A stretch of 64,000 nt of DNA, taken from NCBI GenBank assembly GCA_038496675.1, contig CM076668.1:1766754-1830753 (forward strand), in the 5' to 3' direction. The first letter of the stretch is position 1. Each line of letters opens with the position of its first letter. Of the stretch, positions 22,626 to 34,130 are shown piece by piece. The notes under the pieces were generated by a model that was given only the letters and a program-made list of their open reading frames with translations, had not been told where the DNA came from and made no database searches. This DNA comes from Rachycentron canadum. Lineage: Eukaryota > Chordata > Actinopteri > Carangiformes > Rachycentridae. A program made the position numbers and the translations under genes.

Positions 22626-23089
22626 TTAAAAATTGAGCAATACAGCTCAACAGCAGCCTCTAAAATAATACAGTATACAGTAAAGGATTCATTGCAGCAA
22701 TGTATAAAATTGACTTAGTTCAAGTGTTCCTAATAAACTGACAACCTCACTGTATTGAGGTATTGACTCTGCTGCTTGGAATTATTGTTGGTGTGTTTAA
22801 TCGTGACAATACCGGTTTGTGATGTGAAGACGTTTAATAAAGAGGAAAACAAACGTACTTTCCAGCATGTGGAAGTCGCTCCGTTATGTCAGCCTCTCAC
22901 TAAGTAACTGAAGATTCAATGAGATTGTTCCTGCACCACATAAATCATCAACCCTTTGACGTCAACAGAGGTTGAGAGAAAAGATAGAGAGGGCCAAGTG
23001 GAGAGGGTCGTTGCTGCACTCGGTAGAAACGTCCAGCTGGGGATCTTGTCCGTGCAGTCCCGCCACGTGTACTGCTGTTTTAGGGTGCA
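22626..23089. other. no gene or recognised element
   Basis: AT-rich to mixed sequence between two repeats; nothing supported. Confidence 0.55.
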
Positions 23090-23285
23090 ACTTTGAAACC
23101 CACCATCACGTCACCCGTTGATTTGTGAGCTGCTGTTTTGAAGCCTCGGGTTTGTAATTTGGCCGTCGCCATCTTGGTTTTTCTTAAACCAGAGTAAACC
23201 ACATTTGGAGGAGAAGGTGGAGCTGAGGAGGAGTGAGGGGTGGATCTGACCTGCTCTGTGCCCCGCCTGCTTTATGGTCTTATCA
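23090..23285 (+). repeat. mosaic teleost interspersed repeat, copy C
   Basis: CTGCTGTTTTGAAGCCTC and TTTGTAATTTGGCCGTCGCC match copy A (1306-1350), and GGAGGAGAAGGTGGAGCTGA plus CTGACCTGCTCTGT match copy B. It ends abruptly at GCTTTATGGTCT. Confidence 0.7.
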
Positions 23286-23689
23286 CAGTACAAGAACTTC
23301 CTGTAATTACAGTATCGGTGTCCCTTAGCTAGAGTATCGCAGTAAATGTGCTTCACATTGTTACAGTATCACAATTCAAGTATCTCCTCTACTTACTGTA
23401 CCACAGACCTTGTGCTTCATCTAGAAGTGCTCGCTGTGAAACAGAAAGTAGTCAAATAATTGTTTTATCTCGATTAGCTTGTTTTCAAAATAGTTTTAAG
23501 CCAAAATCGTAACCTGGATTCTATGTATTTCTGCTCCACATGACATATCACCCTGAATGCAGGCTAATGCCAGGTGAAATGTTGCATTCCTGTTCTCCCC
23601 TCATCTCCCGCCACTCCCCCCACTCCCCCCAATCCCTCTCCTTCTTCTCTTCACCCCTCCAGAGGCATCAGACAATGAGTCGAGGTGTG
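23286..23689. other. no gene; short C-rich tract
   Basis: Contains a C-rich stretch at 23608-23635 (several C5-C6 runs). Otherwise unassigned. Confidence 0.5.
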
Positions 23690-23765
23690 AAGATTAATTA
23701 GATGTGATGATTAAATTAATGTGCTTCATTACTGGCCTTTCACAGTGTCTGAGTCGATGGTGCTG
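23690..23765. promoter_or_regulatory. short homeodomain-motif cluster
   Basis: TTAATTAGATG at 23694-23704 and GATTAAATTAATG around 23708-23721 lie close together in repeat-free sequence. This is a weak candidate regulatory element. Confidence 0.2.
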
Positions 23766-24126
23766 CAACGTGTACGTCGGAGTAGGTACATCAGATGAGA
23801 CGTGTACAGACACACACCACTGACGACCAACAACGACCACCGTCACCACTTTTCACAAAGCCTGAAACAAGCGCTAGGTCTGTTGTAATTCAGTGTAACT
23901 TGTGCAAGCTTTGCCAGAAATAACAAGCTGACACAAGATGGCAAGACTATAATACACAACATAATGACATTATCGAATTAAGGCATTAATTACATATGCT
24001 AATTATGACACTGGCATTTAATTCTCTGCTTTAAATACTTAGCTGTGGTCTTATTGCAGTCGTTGTAATGTTTTGTTGGTTGCTACAGTGGATCTGCCCT
24101 GTTTTATTATATTACATCTGGAAACT
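23766..24126. other. no gene or recognised element
   Basis: Unassigned sequence leading into the microsatellite-bearing repeat. Confidence 0.5.
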
Positions 24127-24169
24127 GGGAGGTCACTATATTTGTGAGGTCCAACATCATTATACGAAT

Positions 24170-24251
<82 letters not shown>

Positions 24252-24400
24252 CGTGTGTGTGTGCAGGCCTTTCCATGGTTGTGAGGATATTTTAACTGGT
24301 CCTCACTACTGCTAAGGGCCATTTGAGGTTTAAGACTCTGTTTAGAAAATGCATTATGTGTCCTCACAATTGCAGAAAGACCAACATGTGTGAATAAGAG
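24127..24400 (+). repeat. microsatellite-carrying interspersed repeat
   Basis: The flanks of the (TG)n array read TTTGTGAGGTCC on the left. On the right come GGTTGTGAGGATATTTTAAC, TGGTCCTCACT, CCATTTGAGGTTTAAGACT and ATGTGTCCTCACAA. This arrangement of GTGAGGA/TCCTCAC words around a TG array is one I know from many teleost genomes, where the array and flanks appear to move together. Confidence 0.5.
24172..24264. repeat. (TG)n microsatellite
   Basis: About 37 perfect units, then TGTGCGTGCGTGTG, ended by CAGGCC. The interrupted end resembles those at 24520-24530 and 48675-48690. Confidence 0.97.
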
Positions 24401-24487
24401 AGAAAGACAAAGTGCCTCTTTAGTGTTTACATATCAGTCCTTTGGCTGTGAATATATAATGATATAATGTGTTTGCTGCATTTGTAA

Positions 24488-24489
<2 letters not shown>

Positions 24490-24524
<35 letters not shown>

Positions 24525-24554
24525 CGTGTGTGGGTGTGTGTGTGTGTGTGAGTG
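24490..24554. repeat. (TG)n microsatellite
   Basis: Fifteen perfect TG units, then CGTGCGTGTGTGGG and a second TG stretch, ending at AGTGAGCAGG. Confidence 0.96.
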
Positions 24555-24677
24555 AGCAGGTTAATCTGAATGCAGCTCAGGGCTCTGGCACAGTTGCTGC
24601 TGTGGATTTAGTTGCTGTTTCTTAAACCACTGACAGGAGAAAACAAATGCAAGCGAACATTAAAATACAGTATTGGA

Positions 24678-24700
24678 CTCTCTCTCTCTCTCTCTGTCTC

Positions 24701-24762
<62 letters not shown>
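24678..24762. repeat. compound (TC)n-(CA)n microsatellite
   Basis: A TC stretch (24678-24704) runs directly into about 28 CA units (24706-24762). The polypyrimidine part could form triplex DNA. Confidence 0.97.
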
Positions 24763-24764
<2 letters not shown>

Positions 24765-27700
24765 GGCAGTTCCAGCATCTTTGGACTGTCGTGTTTACAG
24801 TAGCACCGAACCTTCAGGCAGAGGTATCAAATAAAACACATATAATAAATTTGTGTGCATATGCCCGAACACACAAACAAAGAAAGACACATGTCCCTCC
24901 AAACAAACACATCGCTCCCCGGTGGCTCCTGTAAGTGGGCCGGTCTCAGTTGGCCAACATGCTGCCATTAAGTTTATTAGAAATCCAATTTTGGAAGGAG
25001 AAAGTGCACATGAGGGATCAAAGGGAGGGAGGAAGACAGGAAAAGAAGGAATAAAAAAAACACAAAGGAAAGACTGAGGTGAGTCTTATGTGTTTATATG
25101 TCTTACATGTACTTGTTGTCGGAGATGTAGAGCAGTATACGTGCATTAATACATAAAGACAGAGACGTCTTAACATCTTTAAGTGGATGTTTTGATGATG
25201 ATACATGTGTAAAGATCTGGCTCACCAGACAATAACAGTAATTACATTGGGTGTGAATATGTAAAATTTTTATGATGATATTTAAAATATAAAGAAGGTT
25301 TTAGGCAAACTAAACATTATTTACAACTTTTTACATCATTTTGATAAGTTTGGAAGAGATTCATTCCACACAGCTACTATTATACCATATTTTTTTCCAT
25401 TTTTTTTTTTTAAAGTTTAAAAAAGTCTTTAATTGAATCTCATTTTGAACTGTTTGCACTGGCTGGATCCATAGTCCTGTGTAAACTCCCACAATTTCAT
25501 ACAAATGTACTTTGAAGTTTTATACACATAATAACAAATTATAAAAGGGATATGAGAAACATAAACACTTTTAAAGCTTGTAAACAGGCACTCTGTACAC
25601 ATTGTGAATATAATTACAGCAACAACACACACAGCCCAAACAGCACCACACACATCTTAAACACAGTGCACACTGACACTGTTGTGCCAACCAAGCGGAA
25701 ACTGTTATGTTTGTGCTGAGTGAGAAAAGATTCATTAAAAAAGAGGAAAAAAAGAACAAACTGCACCATTCATTCTTAATTATTTAGTTTCTGTATTATA
25801 GCACTGGAAATCAAACAGCATGGGCCACAGTTGGGCTGGACAACACAAACTGTCCCTGGCAGATGTTACCAGCTGTGCCCACTAAAACAACAACCAGGAA
25901 GTTAGCATCACCCGGGTTCCCTCGGCAAAAGGCCAGTAGGATTTTACCACTGGCTTTTGAATTACTACAAAAGGAGTTCCCTTGCTTCTAGCCTTCCTCT
26001 TATTTAGTTGGCCTCACTCGCTCTCCAAGAGTTCAGATCATAAAGAACTCACAGTGTAGCACAATGTTTAGCAGTTATTATGGCTGGTAGTGGCCATCTG
26101 GAGACACCTTTATCTCCAGCTGCTAAGCAATGACTTTCAGATGAAGGAAGCGGGAAAAAGCATAGCTTAGAACTGGGAGGAAGCTTTTCTCAATGGATGA
26201 GTGGAGTGAGGGGAAGGACAATGGCCAGGTTTAATAGTCTTCACACATTTAGGCTCTCGCTCTGTTATGTTTGGGTACAGAAAAGTGATATAATATTATC
26301 CATCCTGTCAGACAAGACATCCTGAGGAATCGATGTGACATTGCTCCGGTTCACTTGTTGACATTATGCAGCCCATTATTTTGCCCTTGATGCGTCTTGA
26401 TAAATACTGTACCTCTGCTCTGAGATTTCGACCAGTCACAAGTCATAAAGACACGTTTCCACTGGAATGAAACACGTGGGACGAAATCACTATTTACTAG
26501 CTTTGCCGGAGCTTTTAAAGGCGTCCGGAGTTTTTAAGCGGTGAATTAAGACGTCAGAAGTCGTTATACGTGAGCTTTGGTCACAAGACAACAAGGTAAA
26601 CTGTCTCTGCTGAGGAAGCCCAGGAGATAAGGTTAAAAGGTTTGATAGCCGACGTAGCGTCAGCCAATAGTGAAGCTAGCTACTAGTTTGTTATCTTGAT
26701 TCACAGACTGTTTATTGATTGCAGTAGACAACACAGTACAACACAACTAACAGGTTTTCCAGTGTAATCTCAGCACTACCAGCTGACTTCACCAGCTCCT
26801 GCCCCCATCACAGATATATCATATCACACAAACCACTGTCATAGGTAGCTGTGATGGCCGACAGCCTCCAAGCATAACACACATTCACCGTCAACCTTGA
26901 CAACTCAGTAACTGCAATGCCTCGTCCTTTCCACCTTAACTGAGCCTAAGAGTCTTAACACAGCTGGTTACAAAGCTGCTTCCAACCCTCAAGAAATAAC
27001 GTTCATGCTCAGACACAAACCAGTGTGTTTGAGGGAGTGAATGAAAGAAGCATGAAATGAAGGGTCAGAAAGAAGTAATGTAGCAGCCAAGTTACTTTTT
27101 TTAAGAGGAGGAAAGAGCGGGCTAATCCGGGCTGCACTGACAGGAAACCCGAACCACACTTCCACTAAACCCTGGTGTAAATATGGCAACTCCTTTTCCT
27201 TCCTTGTGCCTTTTATTAGAAGCTCCCTGCTCTGTTTCTCTGCTGAGTTTGTTCCTCCAGCTTTGTGCCATGCTCCCTCTGCTGTGATTGTCTGTTTCGG
27301 GATGGGGGGGGGGCAGCCCAGGCAGATGGAAATAGACTTCTGTGGGTGCTACCCTCCCCACCCCCAAACCCCCACCCCCCCTTCCCAGCCCTGTGTCATA
27401 CACTCATGTACAAGAGCTGTGAGTGTTTGTGTGCATGGAAAGTGAACCAGGGAGAAAGATCAAGAAAAGCGAGGACACCCCACTTGCCTATTTTTGATGG
27501 TTGTGCAACTATCAGACGTCAGACTGCTGAGGCATTGTGGGGGAAATATGTATCGGATCAGCATCAAAGGCTCTCTGCAGGGGGGGAGGGAGAGGGGGAG
27601 AGAGCAGAGAAGAGAGGGAGATGCATTCTTTCTCTGCTTTACAGGAGTGAGTGTGTTGTGGTGATAAGACGACAATCCTGAAATTGGCACCACACAATAC

Positions 27701-28027
27701 AGCAGCTCTTCATCACCACAGAGCGACATCCTCATCCTTGTCTTTACTGGAGGAAACAGAGGGAGTTGTGTTTTCTTTTTGACTTTGAATTATTGTTATT
27801 CCTATTTTTATATTTCTTTGTACAACAGTTGTAAATCTTTTTCATGCAAATAAAGCACATCAGGATTTGATAGAGAAACTGAGAGACACTATTTGGGCCC
27901 TGTACACACAAACACACTAATGTACTGTATGCTGTAAAACCGATGTGTTTCAGTAAATCATTACATGGGCACACACACACACATGATTCTCTGATGTAGA
28001 AAAACAAAACAAACAAGCCTTTCCTTT
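24763..28027. other. no gene; C/G-rich tracts near 27.3-27.6 kb
   Basis: Long unassigned stretch. 25380-25440 holds poly-T/poly-A. 26440-26700 is CpG-bearing with CCGGAG...CTCCGG-like words and may be an old repeat. Several overlapping open frames at 27122-27735 are low-complexity (Pro/Gly/Arg-rich because of the C/G runs) and are not credible genes. Confidence 0.45.
27352..27386 (-). other. G-quadruplex motif (minus strand)
   Basis: At least four runs of 3-7 C on the plus strand separated by 1-3 bases, so the minus strand has a G-quadruplex pattern. A G9 run at 27305-27313 faces it on the plus strand. Confidence 0.6.
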
Positions 28028-28048
28028 TGTGTGTGTGTGTGTGTGTGT
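28028..28048. repeat. (TG)n microsatellite
   Basis: About ten perfect TG units. An ACACACAC stretch lies about 60 bases upstream (27969-27982), giving a weak inverted pair. Confidence 0.92.
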
Positions 28049-28479
28049 CTGTGGTATTTTCTTCTACTGATGTTATCAATCTGTCTCCATCCTTCCAGCC
28101 AGAGGAGTGTGATACACATCTTAATTCAACATCATGCTCTGTTATATATTATTTCACATAAACTGTGAAATAAGACGTAGCTGTGGTAATAAATCCTGAG
28201 CAAACACACAGTCACTGGGTGGAGGCTAAATGCATGTATCTTTAGTTCGGTTAAGTGTGAATGTACATTTCTTGGAATAAGTGGATGGTGCATCATGCAG
28301 TCCCGATTAGCAGACCAGAGATATATCCTTTTCAGCGAGACAGGGGGCTCTGCAGCATAGATCAGAATATCCTTTTTTCATTCCTTTCACAATGAGACTA
28401 ACAACACACAACACAACCCCCACGATGCGCAACAGCCCACATCACTGAAAACCCTAAATACGTGATAACTCTATTAATA
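28049..28479. other. no gene or recognised element
   Basis: Unassigned AT-rich sequence. Confidence 0.5.
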
Positions 28480-28830
28480 ACTGACACTATGAGTTGTTTG
28501 TTGTTAAACATGTCGCGTGATGAATGAGCAGAATCTGTTTTGAGCTACGCAGCTAGCGTTAGCATTAACAGCTGTCTACGCAAGTCCCGCGTCAGACTTC
28601 TTTTTCCAACCAACTGAAGTTACTGCTCCAGCTACCGAAGTTAGCATGCTAACCAGCTAGCCCTGGCCCGTCCTGTCTTCTCATAGCGACTCACTGTAGC
28701 TCCCGATCAGCCCCGAGGACCTAGGCCTGTAGCTCTGCTCGGAGGACGTGGTATAGCCTCTGATGTTAGAAAGACATCGATGGCTGAAGCGCTGGTCACC
28801 TGATCCCGGCTGCCACATTTGGCAGTGTGA
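28480..28830. promoter_or_regulatory. CpG-rich patch, promoter-like or repeat
   Basis: Roughly 18-20 CpG dinucleotides in 350 bases, with GCTAGCGTTAGCATTA and TTAGCATGCTAACCAGCTAG words. In teleosts, GCTAGC/TTAGC-rich sequence occurs both in repeats and near transcription starts, so either reading is possible. No open frame or AATAAA signal favours a gene. Confidence 0.22.
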
Positions 28831-30054
28831 AGAAAAAAAAAAAACCCTTTAAGAAGCTGTTGATACTAGAATGTGCAGCTTATTGTTGTACAGACATCAG
28901 ATAAGGTGCGCAACATATTTTGTTTGACCAATTTGATCTTTTTAGCCCCAAAATTGGCTTTTATGGACCTGGAGGTGCTGATGTTTTAATCAGTTGGATA
29001 GTTGCTATGGTTATATTTTTGCTATGGTATATTTTAGGGATACAGCACATACACAGATTATTTCTGTAAAAACACTGAGAAGATTTCAGTGCAATGTAAA
29101 TGCATGGTCACCGGTGGAAAGACAAGAATGACCTTTGATGATCTCATCCTTTGTTCCATCAAAGACATTATTGGGTGTAACAGACTTACTCTCAAGCTGA
29201 ATAAGGTTTTTTTTCTGTAGACCTCATGTTTTTGTTGCCTTATGCTGTTAATACAAACTCCTCTTCATCTGTTTGACATTAAAAAGCTTTGTCTTCAGGG
29301 GACAAAAATCCCTATATTGTCTCTCTAAGGCTCTAATTGTGAAACATCTGCAAGAGGTGTTGAGGTTCGTTCATCTTATCACAGTAAAGACACTGAAGTG
29401 TGAGCTGTATTTCTCTTCAATGGAAAGATGTAAAGCTACAGAGTATGTGAGTGACATGACCATATTGTTGTAATGACCCACTCGGGAAGACGAGAGGAAG
29501 TGCAGAGGATGGAAAAAGATGGAGCGGTGAGAGGGAGGCTATACGGCAGAGAACAGATGGAGCAGAGAACGACAGAGACTGGGGAGGGAAGGAGGGATCA
29601 AAAGGAGGACTGGCCTTTTATGAGCGGAGGAAAAACAGAAGGGTGGTGGGGGCGAGGTCGGGGGGGGGGCAGCTTGTTTTGTAGTGACAGGTACATGGAA
29701 GTCAGGCCTTAGGTGGTATTTCAGCATCATGCTGTTACCAGTAGCACATAATGAGATACACACAACCTGCAGAAGTCAAGAGAGACACACACACACAACA
29801 CACTAATACTCCTGCTAATAAAGCAGATTGAAGTGAACAGACAAAGTGGCAGGTAGATACATGAAGAGAATGAGAGAGAGAACGTGTGTGTGTGTGTGTG
29901 TGCACGTGCATGCACACACACACACACACCCATTGTGTCCAATTCTGTCTCTAGCTGTTTCATTAGGCCTCTGGGATGATGAGAGGCGAGCAGTCACACA
30001 GGGTCTTGTCTCTGATTAAAAGAGGGGCCATGGTTACATCCTACTTATCTGACT

Positions 30055-30056
<2 letters not shown>
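28831..30056. other. no gene; G-rich tract and short CA/TG arrays
   Basis: Has a plus-strand G-rich stretch at 29641-29670 (GGGTGGTGGGGGCGAGG then G10). Short TG (29884-29902) and CA (29915-29930) arrays in opposite orientation lie next to each other. The open frames at 29473-29997 are built from these low-complexity tracts. Confidence 0.5.
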
Positions 30057-30119
<63 letters not shown>

Positions 30120-30149
30120 TGTGTGTGTGTGTGTGTGGGTTGGGGGGGG
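30057..30149. repeat. (TG)n microsatellite with G tract
   Basis: About 40 TG units with one TA interruption, ending in GGGTTGGGGGGGG. Confidence 0.97.
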
Positions 30150-30270
30150 CGGTCAGCAGCATGGTGGAGTGTGCCCTACTAATTACAAAGTGTGGGGCAT
30201 AATTGTCATCTGATTAGAGATGGGGTTTTTCTCTACCTGCCAGCCTGATTTAAAATCATATTAGGTTGTT
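30150..30270. promoter_or_regulatory. candidate non-coding regulatory block
   Basis: Immediately after the TG array: CTACTAATTACAAAG (TAATTA at 30180-30185), CATAATTGTCATCTGATTAG and CTGATTTAAAATCA. Repeat-free and rich in homeodomain-like words. Weak evidence. Confidence 0.22.
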
Positions 30271-32189
30271 TACTTATTAAAAAAAGGTTTGTAGTATTTT
30301 GTAATGTCACGGTCAAGAAACACTGGTGGAAACAGCTCTGATGTGTGGGCTGTCTTTGTAGGTTTCAAGTCGGTCAACAGTCGACAGTTAATGTCTGTTG
30401 GGTTTCCTGAGGATCTTGCAAATCATCATTGTTGCTGTAATACACATGACTCTGAATGCCAAACCCAAGCCTAACTGGGATAGATGTGTGTGTTACACAT
30501 CAGACTACAAATCTCTACAGCCACACGACAGACTTGTGGTGCAGTTTTTAACATCCCGTGGTTTTTTTTTTAGTTGTTAAAATGACACTATCTTTTACCA
30601 AAGGTAGTAAAAGGCATCAGCATAGATTTATCTTTGGTTACTCAATTACAATTCCATTGTGAAAAGACAGAACAGAGGGAGATGATGGTATCATAAAGTG
30701 AGTTTACACAAAATTTACTCACTCATAAAAGCAGTGTTAAGTTGCTATGTATTTCTTTTCTCTTTGTCTAATAAAACAGAGCTGATATTTGCTGGTTTCT
30801 TTCATATACGACAAACGGCTAAATGAATCTGATGTGTATAATGTAACCTCATAGTGAAGCATCCCCTTGAGGAGGTGGTGGGGATCGAGTGTCTGTTGAG
30901 GACATTTGAGCGAGGCAGAGGCTTCAACATGGGTTGAATGATGCTCACTTAACCAACGTGATTCTCCGAAATAGGTCCAACATTAGACAGGAGAGTAGTG
31001 CACCTGTGTGTGTGTGTGTGTGTGTATGAGCGAGATTGTGTGTTCTGTAGACAGACTTGCACAGAAACAGGGAACTCTCCAGTGTCTAGTCACCCGCCTG
31101 TACTAGCGTCGTGTGCTGAATGTTTGGATGGATGGTTCCTGGAGGAAAACACGGGCGCCTATAAGTGAGCATTATACAAGCTGTTGTTGACGTGTGGCGG
31201 GAAGTCAAAGTGGAGCGGCAGGAGGGAGAGAAACAGAGAGAGAGAGAAAGATGCGTGACACACACCAGCTCACTGCACCACTCCTTTAATGGCTCTTATG
31301 AAACATACTGTGTATATCATGTTGTCACCTCGACATCTATACAACACACAGGAAGATTTACCAGCCACTGATACTATAAAATATTAACAGGGCAAATGGA
31401 GTGGACTAAATAATAGAAAACACAAGAATCCATTTGAAATAATTCAATTCTGTAGAATTTTCTTAAAGTGCTTTGGCTATGTATAATGTGGGGAATATAA
31501 CATGTTACCCAGGCCTTACAGGAACACAGTTTCTCATTAGATTATATTGTAAGTAGCAGCTTCACTGATGACTTTAGATTTGGGGCGTTCTGATGTGGAG
31601 ACCCACTGGGCTTAAAGAGCAAATTAACAGCAGCTTAAACTCTTTTGCTGGCTGACCTTCACTCTCAGCTTGCTGCAGTGATACAGAAGTGTTGCTGTCA
31701 GCACACTTTAGGGTTTGCACACATATCTGACCACGCCCGACCAGTCCCAGAAACACTTGAATCTTTGAGCTAAAGAGGGCAGTAAAATGCTGATTTGCAG
31801 TTTTCGAGTTGCTCGTTAAGACACAAACCAAGTGGGTCATTGTTCAGGCTTGCACAAGACAGAGTGGTCTACTTTCCACATATAGTGTATATGGTATTTT
31901 TAAGCCCTAAAACTGTTTGGTCTGTGGTGAGGTCTGTGCAGCTTTATGCTTAGTTCTCAGTTCACACCTTTACAAAATAGATGATGGTTTGACCAAGTGC
32001 ATTTACAAACCATCCTAGAGTAATTTCCATTCTCACCTAGCACTCCACAATTAATGAATCACAGATTTAAACTTTGTATATGCAGCAATGAAAAAGTCAC
32101 TTGCACTGAGCCTTTCACCTCAGGTGCTGATCATTTGTTACTGTCAACAGGCCTCAGTACTCTCTGATACACATGGCCTGCTCTGAGGT
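30271..32189. other. no gene; short TG and GA tracts
   Basis: Includes TG at 31005-31024 and GAGAGA near 31228-31245. The minus-strand frame at 31574-31840 (88 codons) lacks a domain. Otherwise unassigned. Confidence 0.5.
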
Positions 32190-32660
32190 TAGCATGGAAG
32201 ATAGCAATGAAAAGGTTTCCAGTGCTGTTGCCAAAGAAGATAAGTGCCTCCTAATAGAATTGCAGTCAATCCAGGGAAGACTGAAAAACCATGCTGAGGG
32301 CAATACTAACACAAACAGGAAGCTGTACTTCTGAGAGTGAAGACCACACAGCCTCTCATGTAGGGCTGCAGAACTCGAGAGTTAAGACCTTAAGGACATC
32401 AGAGAGAAAACACGTGTCATTGGTGTCAAAGACGGTCTTTTATAGACCTGGCCTCTAGACATGCAAGGACTGGAGACCAAGTCAGGGACTGACACAGCAA
32501 ACACTCTTTCTTGCAGCAACAAAGGAGAAAGGTCAGTTCACCTACAAAGGCAGCAAGATGTACTGTGCATCTTCTTGGCCCAGGTAAAGGACTTCAACAG
32601 AACATGTGAGCATCTCATCCAAAAGGGAAACAGTTTTGAAACTTTACTTTAAGTCTTAAA
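32190..32660 (+). pseudogene. decayed L1-like ORF1 fragment
   Basis: Three collinear pieces in different frames resemble ORF1 of L1-type non-LTR retrotransposons, an RNA-binding coiled-coil protein. First, 32194-32331 encodes a 46-residue Lys/Glu/Leu-rich helical piece (MEDSNEKVSSAVAKEDK...) ending in a stop. Next, 32386-32439 encodes DLKDIREKTRVIGVKDG, like the start of the RNA-recognition domain. Then 32519-32560 encodes TKEKGQFTYKGSKMY, like the REKG..KG motif, followed in another frame by VKDFNRTCEHLIQKGN (32582-32629), like the C-terminal domain. Stops and frameshifts separate them, and the distance between the pieces is shorter than in intact proteins. The match is to family motifs I remember, not a search result. 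Confidence 0.4.
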
Positions 32661-33329
32661 ACCCTGATTAGGTTTTGCCCATGGATGTTGCTCTATCAGG
32701 AACGTGAAGAGTAATGTTGTGCTTTCTACTCTAAGAAAACAGCTTGTCTCTTAACCCTGACAAGACCTTTAAAGTGCTGCAGAGTTTGGGTTTCTTGATG
32801 TGCTGACCCGTTGTTGCTGGAGGGGTTGGTGTAGGTGGAGCATGAACGTGGACGTAAGGTTTCTGTTTACTGTGTGTTTGCTTGCTGTCTACATTGAATA
32901 ATAAATTACAAAGAACAAAGAGAAAGAAGTGCACACTGTATTACTGGTTGCTTCAAACAGCTCTTTTGGAGCAACATTTTGTCAAAGCGGCTGAAACATG
33001 TTCTTGCAGACAACTTTCTGACGCCAATCTGAATCTACTGCTCTGACTGCTGATAAAACCTGGAGTACCTCACACAACCTCACAGACTACCACAGAGTTC
33101 ATTGCTTTGTGGTAAGTGCAGACTCCTTGTAACTTGATGATTTCGAAAAGATGTCCCAGCAGTTTAGCAGGTCGGGGTGTATCACTGGGATGCACTGGTG
33201 GGTGTGCAATGTCATCATGTGCTTCTTGTCCCTGATCTCCCAGAGAACAACAGCTGTGTGAAGCTCTTTATTTGAAAAGAGTTTTAGCATTGGGTTGACA
33301 TAATTATAGCCTGTGGGGAGTGTTGGTGC
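32661..33329. other. no gene; possibly rest of retroelement
   Basis: No reverse-transcriptase motif is visible. A minus-strand open frame of 89 codons at 33099-33368 overlaps the SINE on one side and shows no recognised domain. Confidence 0.45.
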
Positions 33330-33460
33330 CAAGAAGTTAAAGGTGGTGACGCAACATCCCTGGTTCAAGTCCTGCCCTTGTTACAGATCAGTCTCTATCC
33401 CTCTGTCCTCATTCCTTGTCAGAACCATTAAAGGTATAAGATGATGAAAAATACTCTAAA
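33330..33460 (+). mobile_element. tRNA-derived SINE, 3' part
   Basis: A perfect B box GGTTCAAGTCC at 33362-33372 is followed by a C/T-rich body (CAGTCTCTATCCCTCTGTCC, ATTCCTTGTCA) and ATTAAAGGTATAAGATG. This is the order of the common percomorph tRNA-SINE (B box, CCTTTGTTGCATGTCA-like pyrimidine body, ATAAAGGCATAAA tail). The A box is not clear, so the head is degraded. Confidence 0.6.
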
Positions 33461-33719
33461 CAGTGTGAAATAAAACCGTGACCTGTGGGATTTATTTTAG
33501 TTTTATATGTAATAAATGAGCTTGACTGTGAGGTGGAGGTAAATGGTGGTCTGTCTGTTTGCTGCCGTCTCCCTGAAGACACGCCGTGAGGTGTGGTTGT
33601 GGCTAATTCGTGAGATGTGTCAAAAAAAAAAAAAAAAAAAACCACAAACAAGAAAAATTATCTCATTTTGCAAAATCTCTGCTCACTTGTCACAACTTTG
33701 ATGAAACTGGCTCCTGCAG
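33461..33719. other. unassigned with 20-base poly-A
   Basis: A run of 20 A at 33622-33641 could be the tail of a retroelement. Nothing else was found. Confidence 0.5.
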
Positions 33720-34130
33720 CACAAACAGCCCCTGATCGAATGCCACCGAGCTAATTGCTGATTGATGCCACTCTGACATGTTAAACACAGTGTGTGTCAA
33801 GCATCATCACCCACTCCCACAAAACAAACCCTTGTATCCATTTTTCATGGTCTGTCCTCAGTCCTGGGTTACCGCTTGCAAATGTCAGTCCCCAACAACA
33901 GCAGGGGCTGTGAGCCCCCTGCAGACAGCCCCCTGTAGACCGTCCTGACCTGATCACTCCCCGTCTTTCTCAGAGGACATTGATCCTAATTGGTTATTGG
34001 CATGGGTGTTTAGTTTGCCGTATTGTTTTGACAATGCCATTGCTACGTGGCATTTATTTGCATGCTGTTTATGTCTCCCTAAGTGAACTTTAAGTCCCAG
34101 ATATAAATCATGTGTCGGTGCTTGTGATAG
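33720..34130. promoter_or_regulatory. candidate enhancer with SOX and POU words
   Basis: Repeat-free block. Around 34022-34042 it reads ATTGTTTTGACAATGCCATTG, giving SOX-like ATTGTT and ACAATG in inverted arrangement, and an octamer ATTTGCAT follows at 34056-34063. CTAATTGCTGATTGATG near 33751-33767 adds homeodomain/PBX-like words. SOX-POU pairs are known from neural enhancers. Activity here is inferred. Confidence 0.33.

Noticed and set aside
27122..27735. Several overlapping 60-138-codon frames
   Set aside because: Gly/Pro/Arg-rich because of C and G runs; present on both strands with no domain.
33340..33385. tRNA gene around the GGTTCAAGTCC B box
   Set aside because: No A box or cloverleaf at the right distance. 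The downstream pyrimidine body and ATTAAAGG tail identify a SINE instead.
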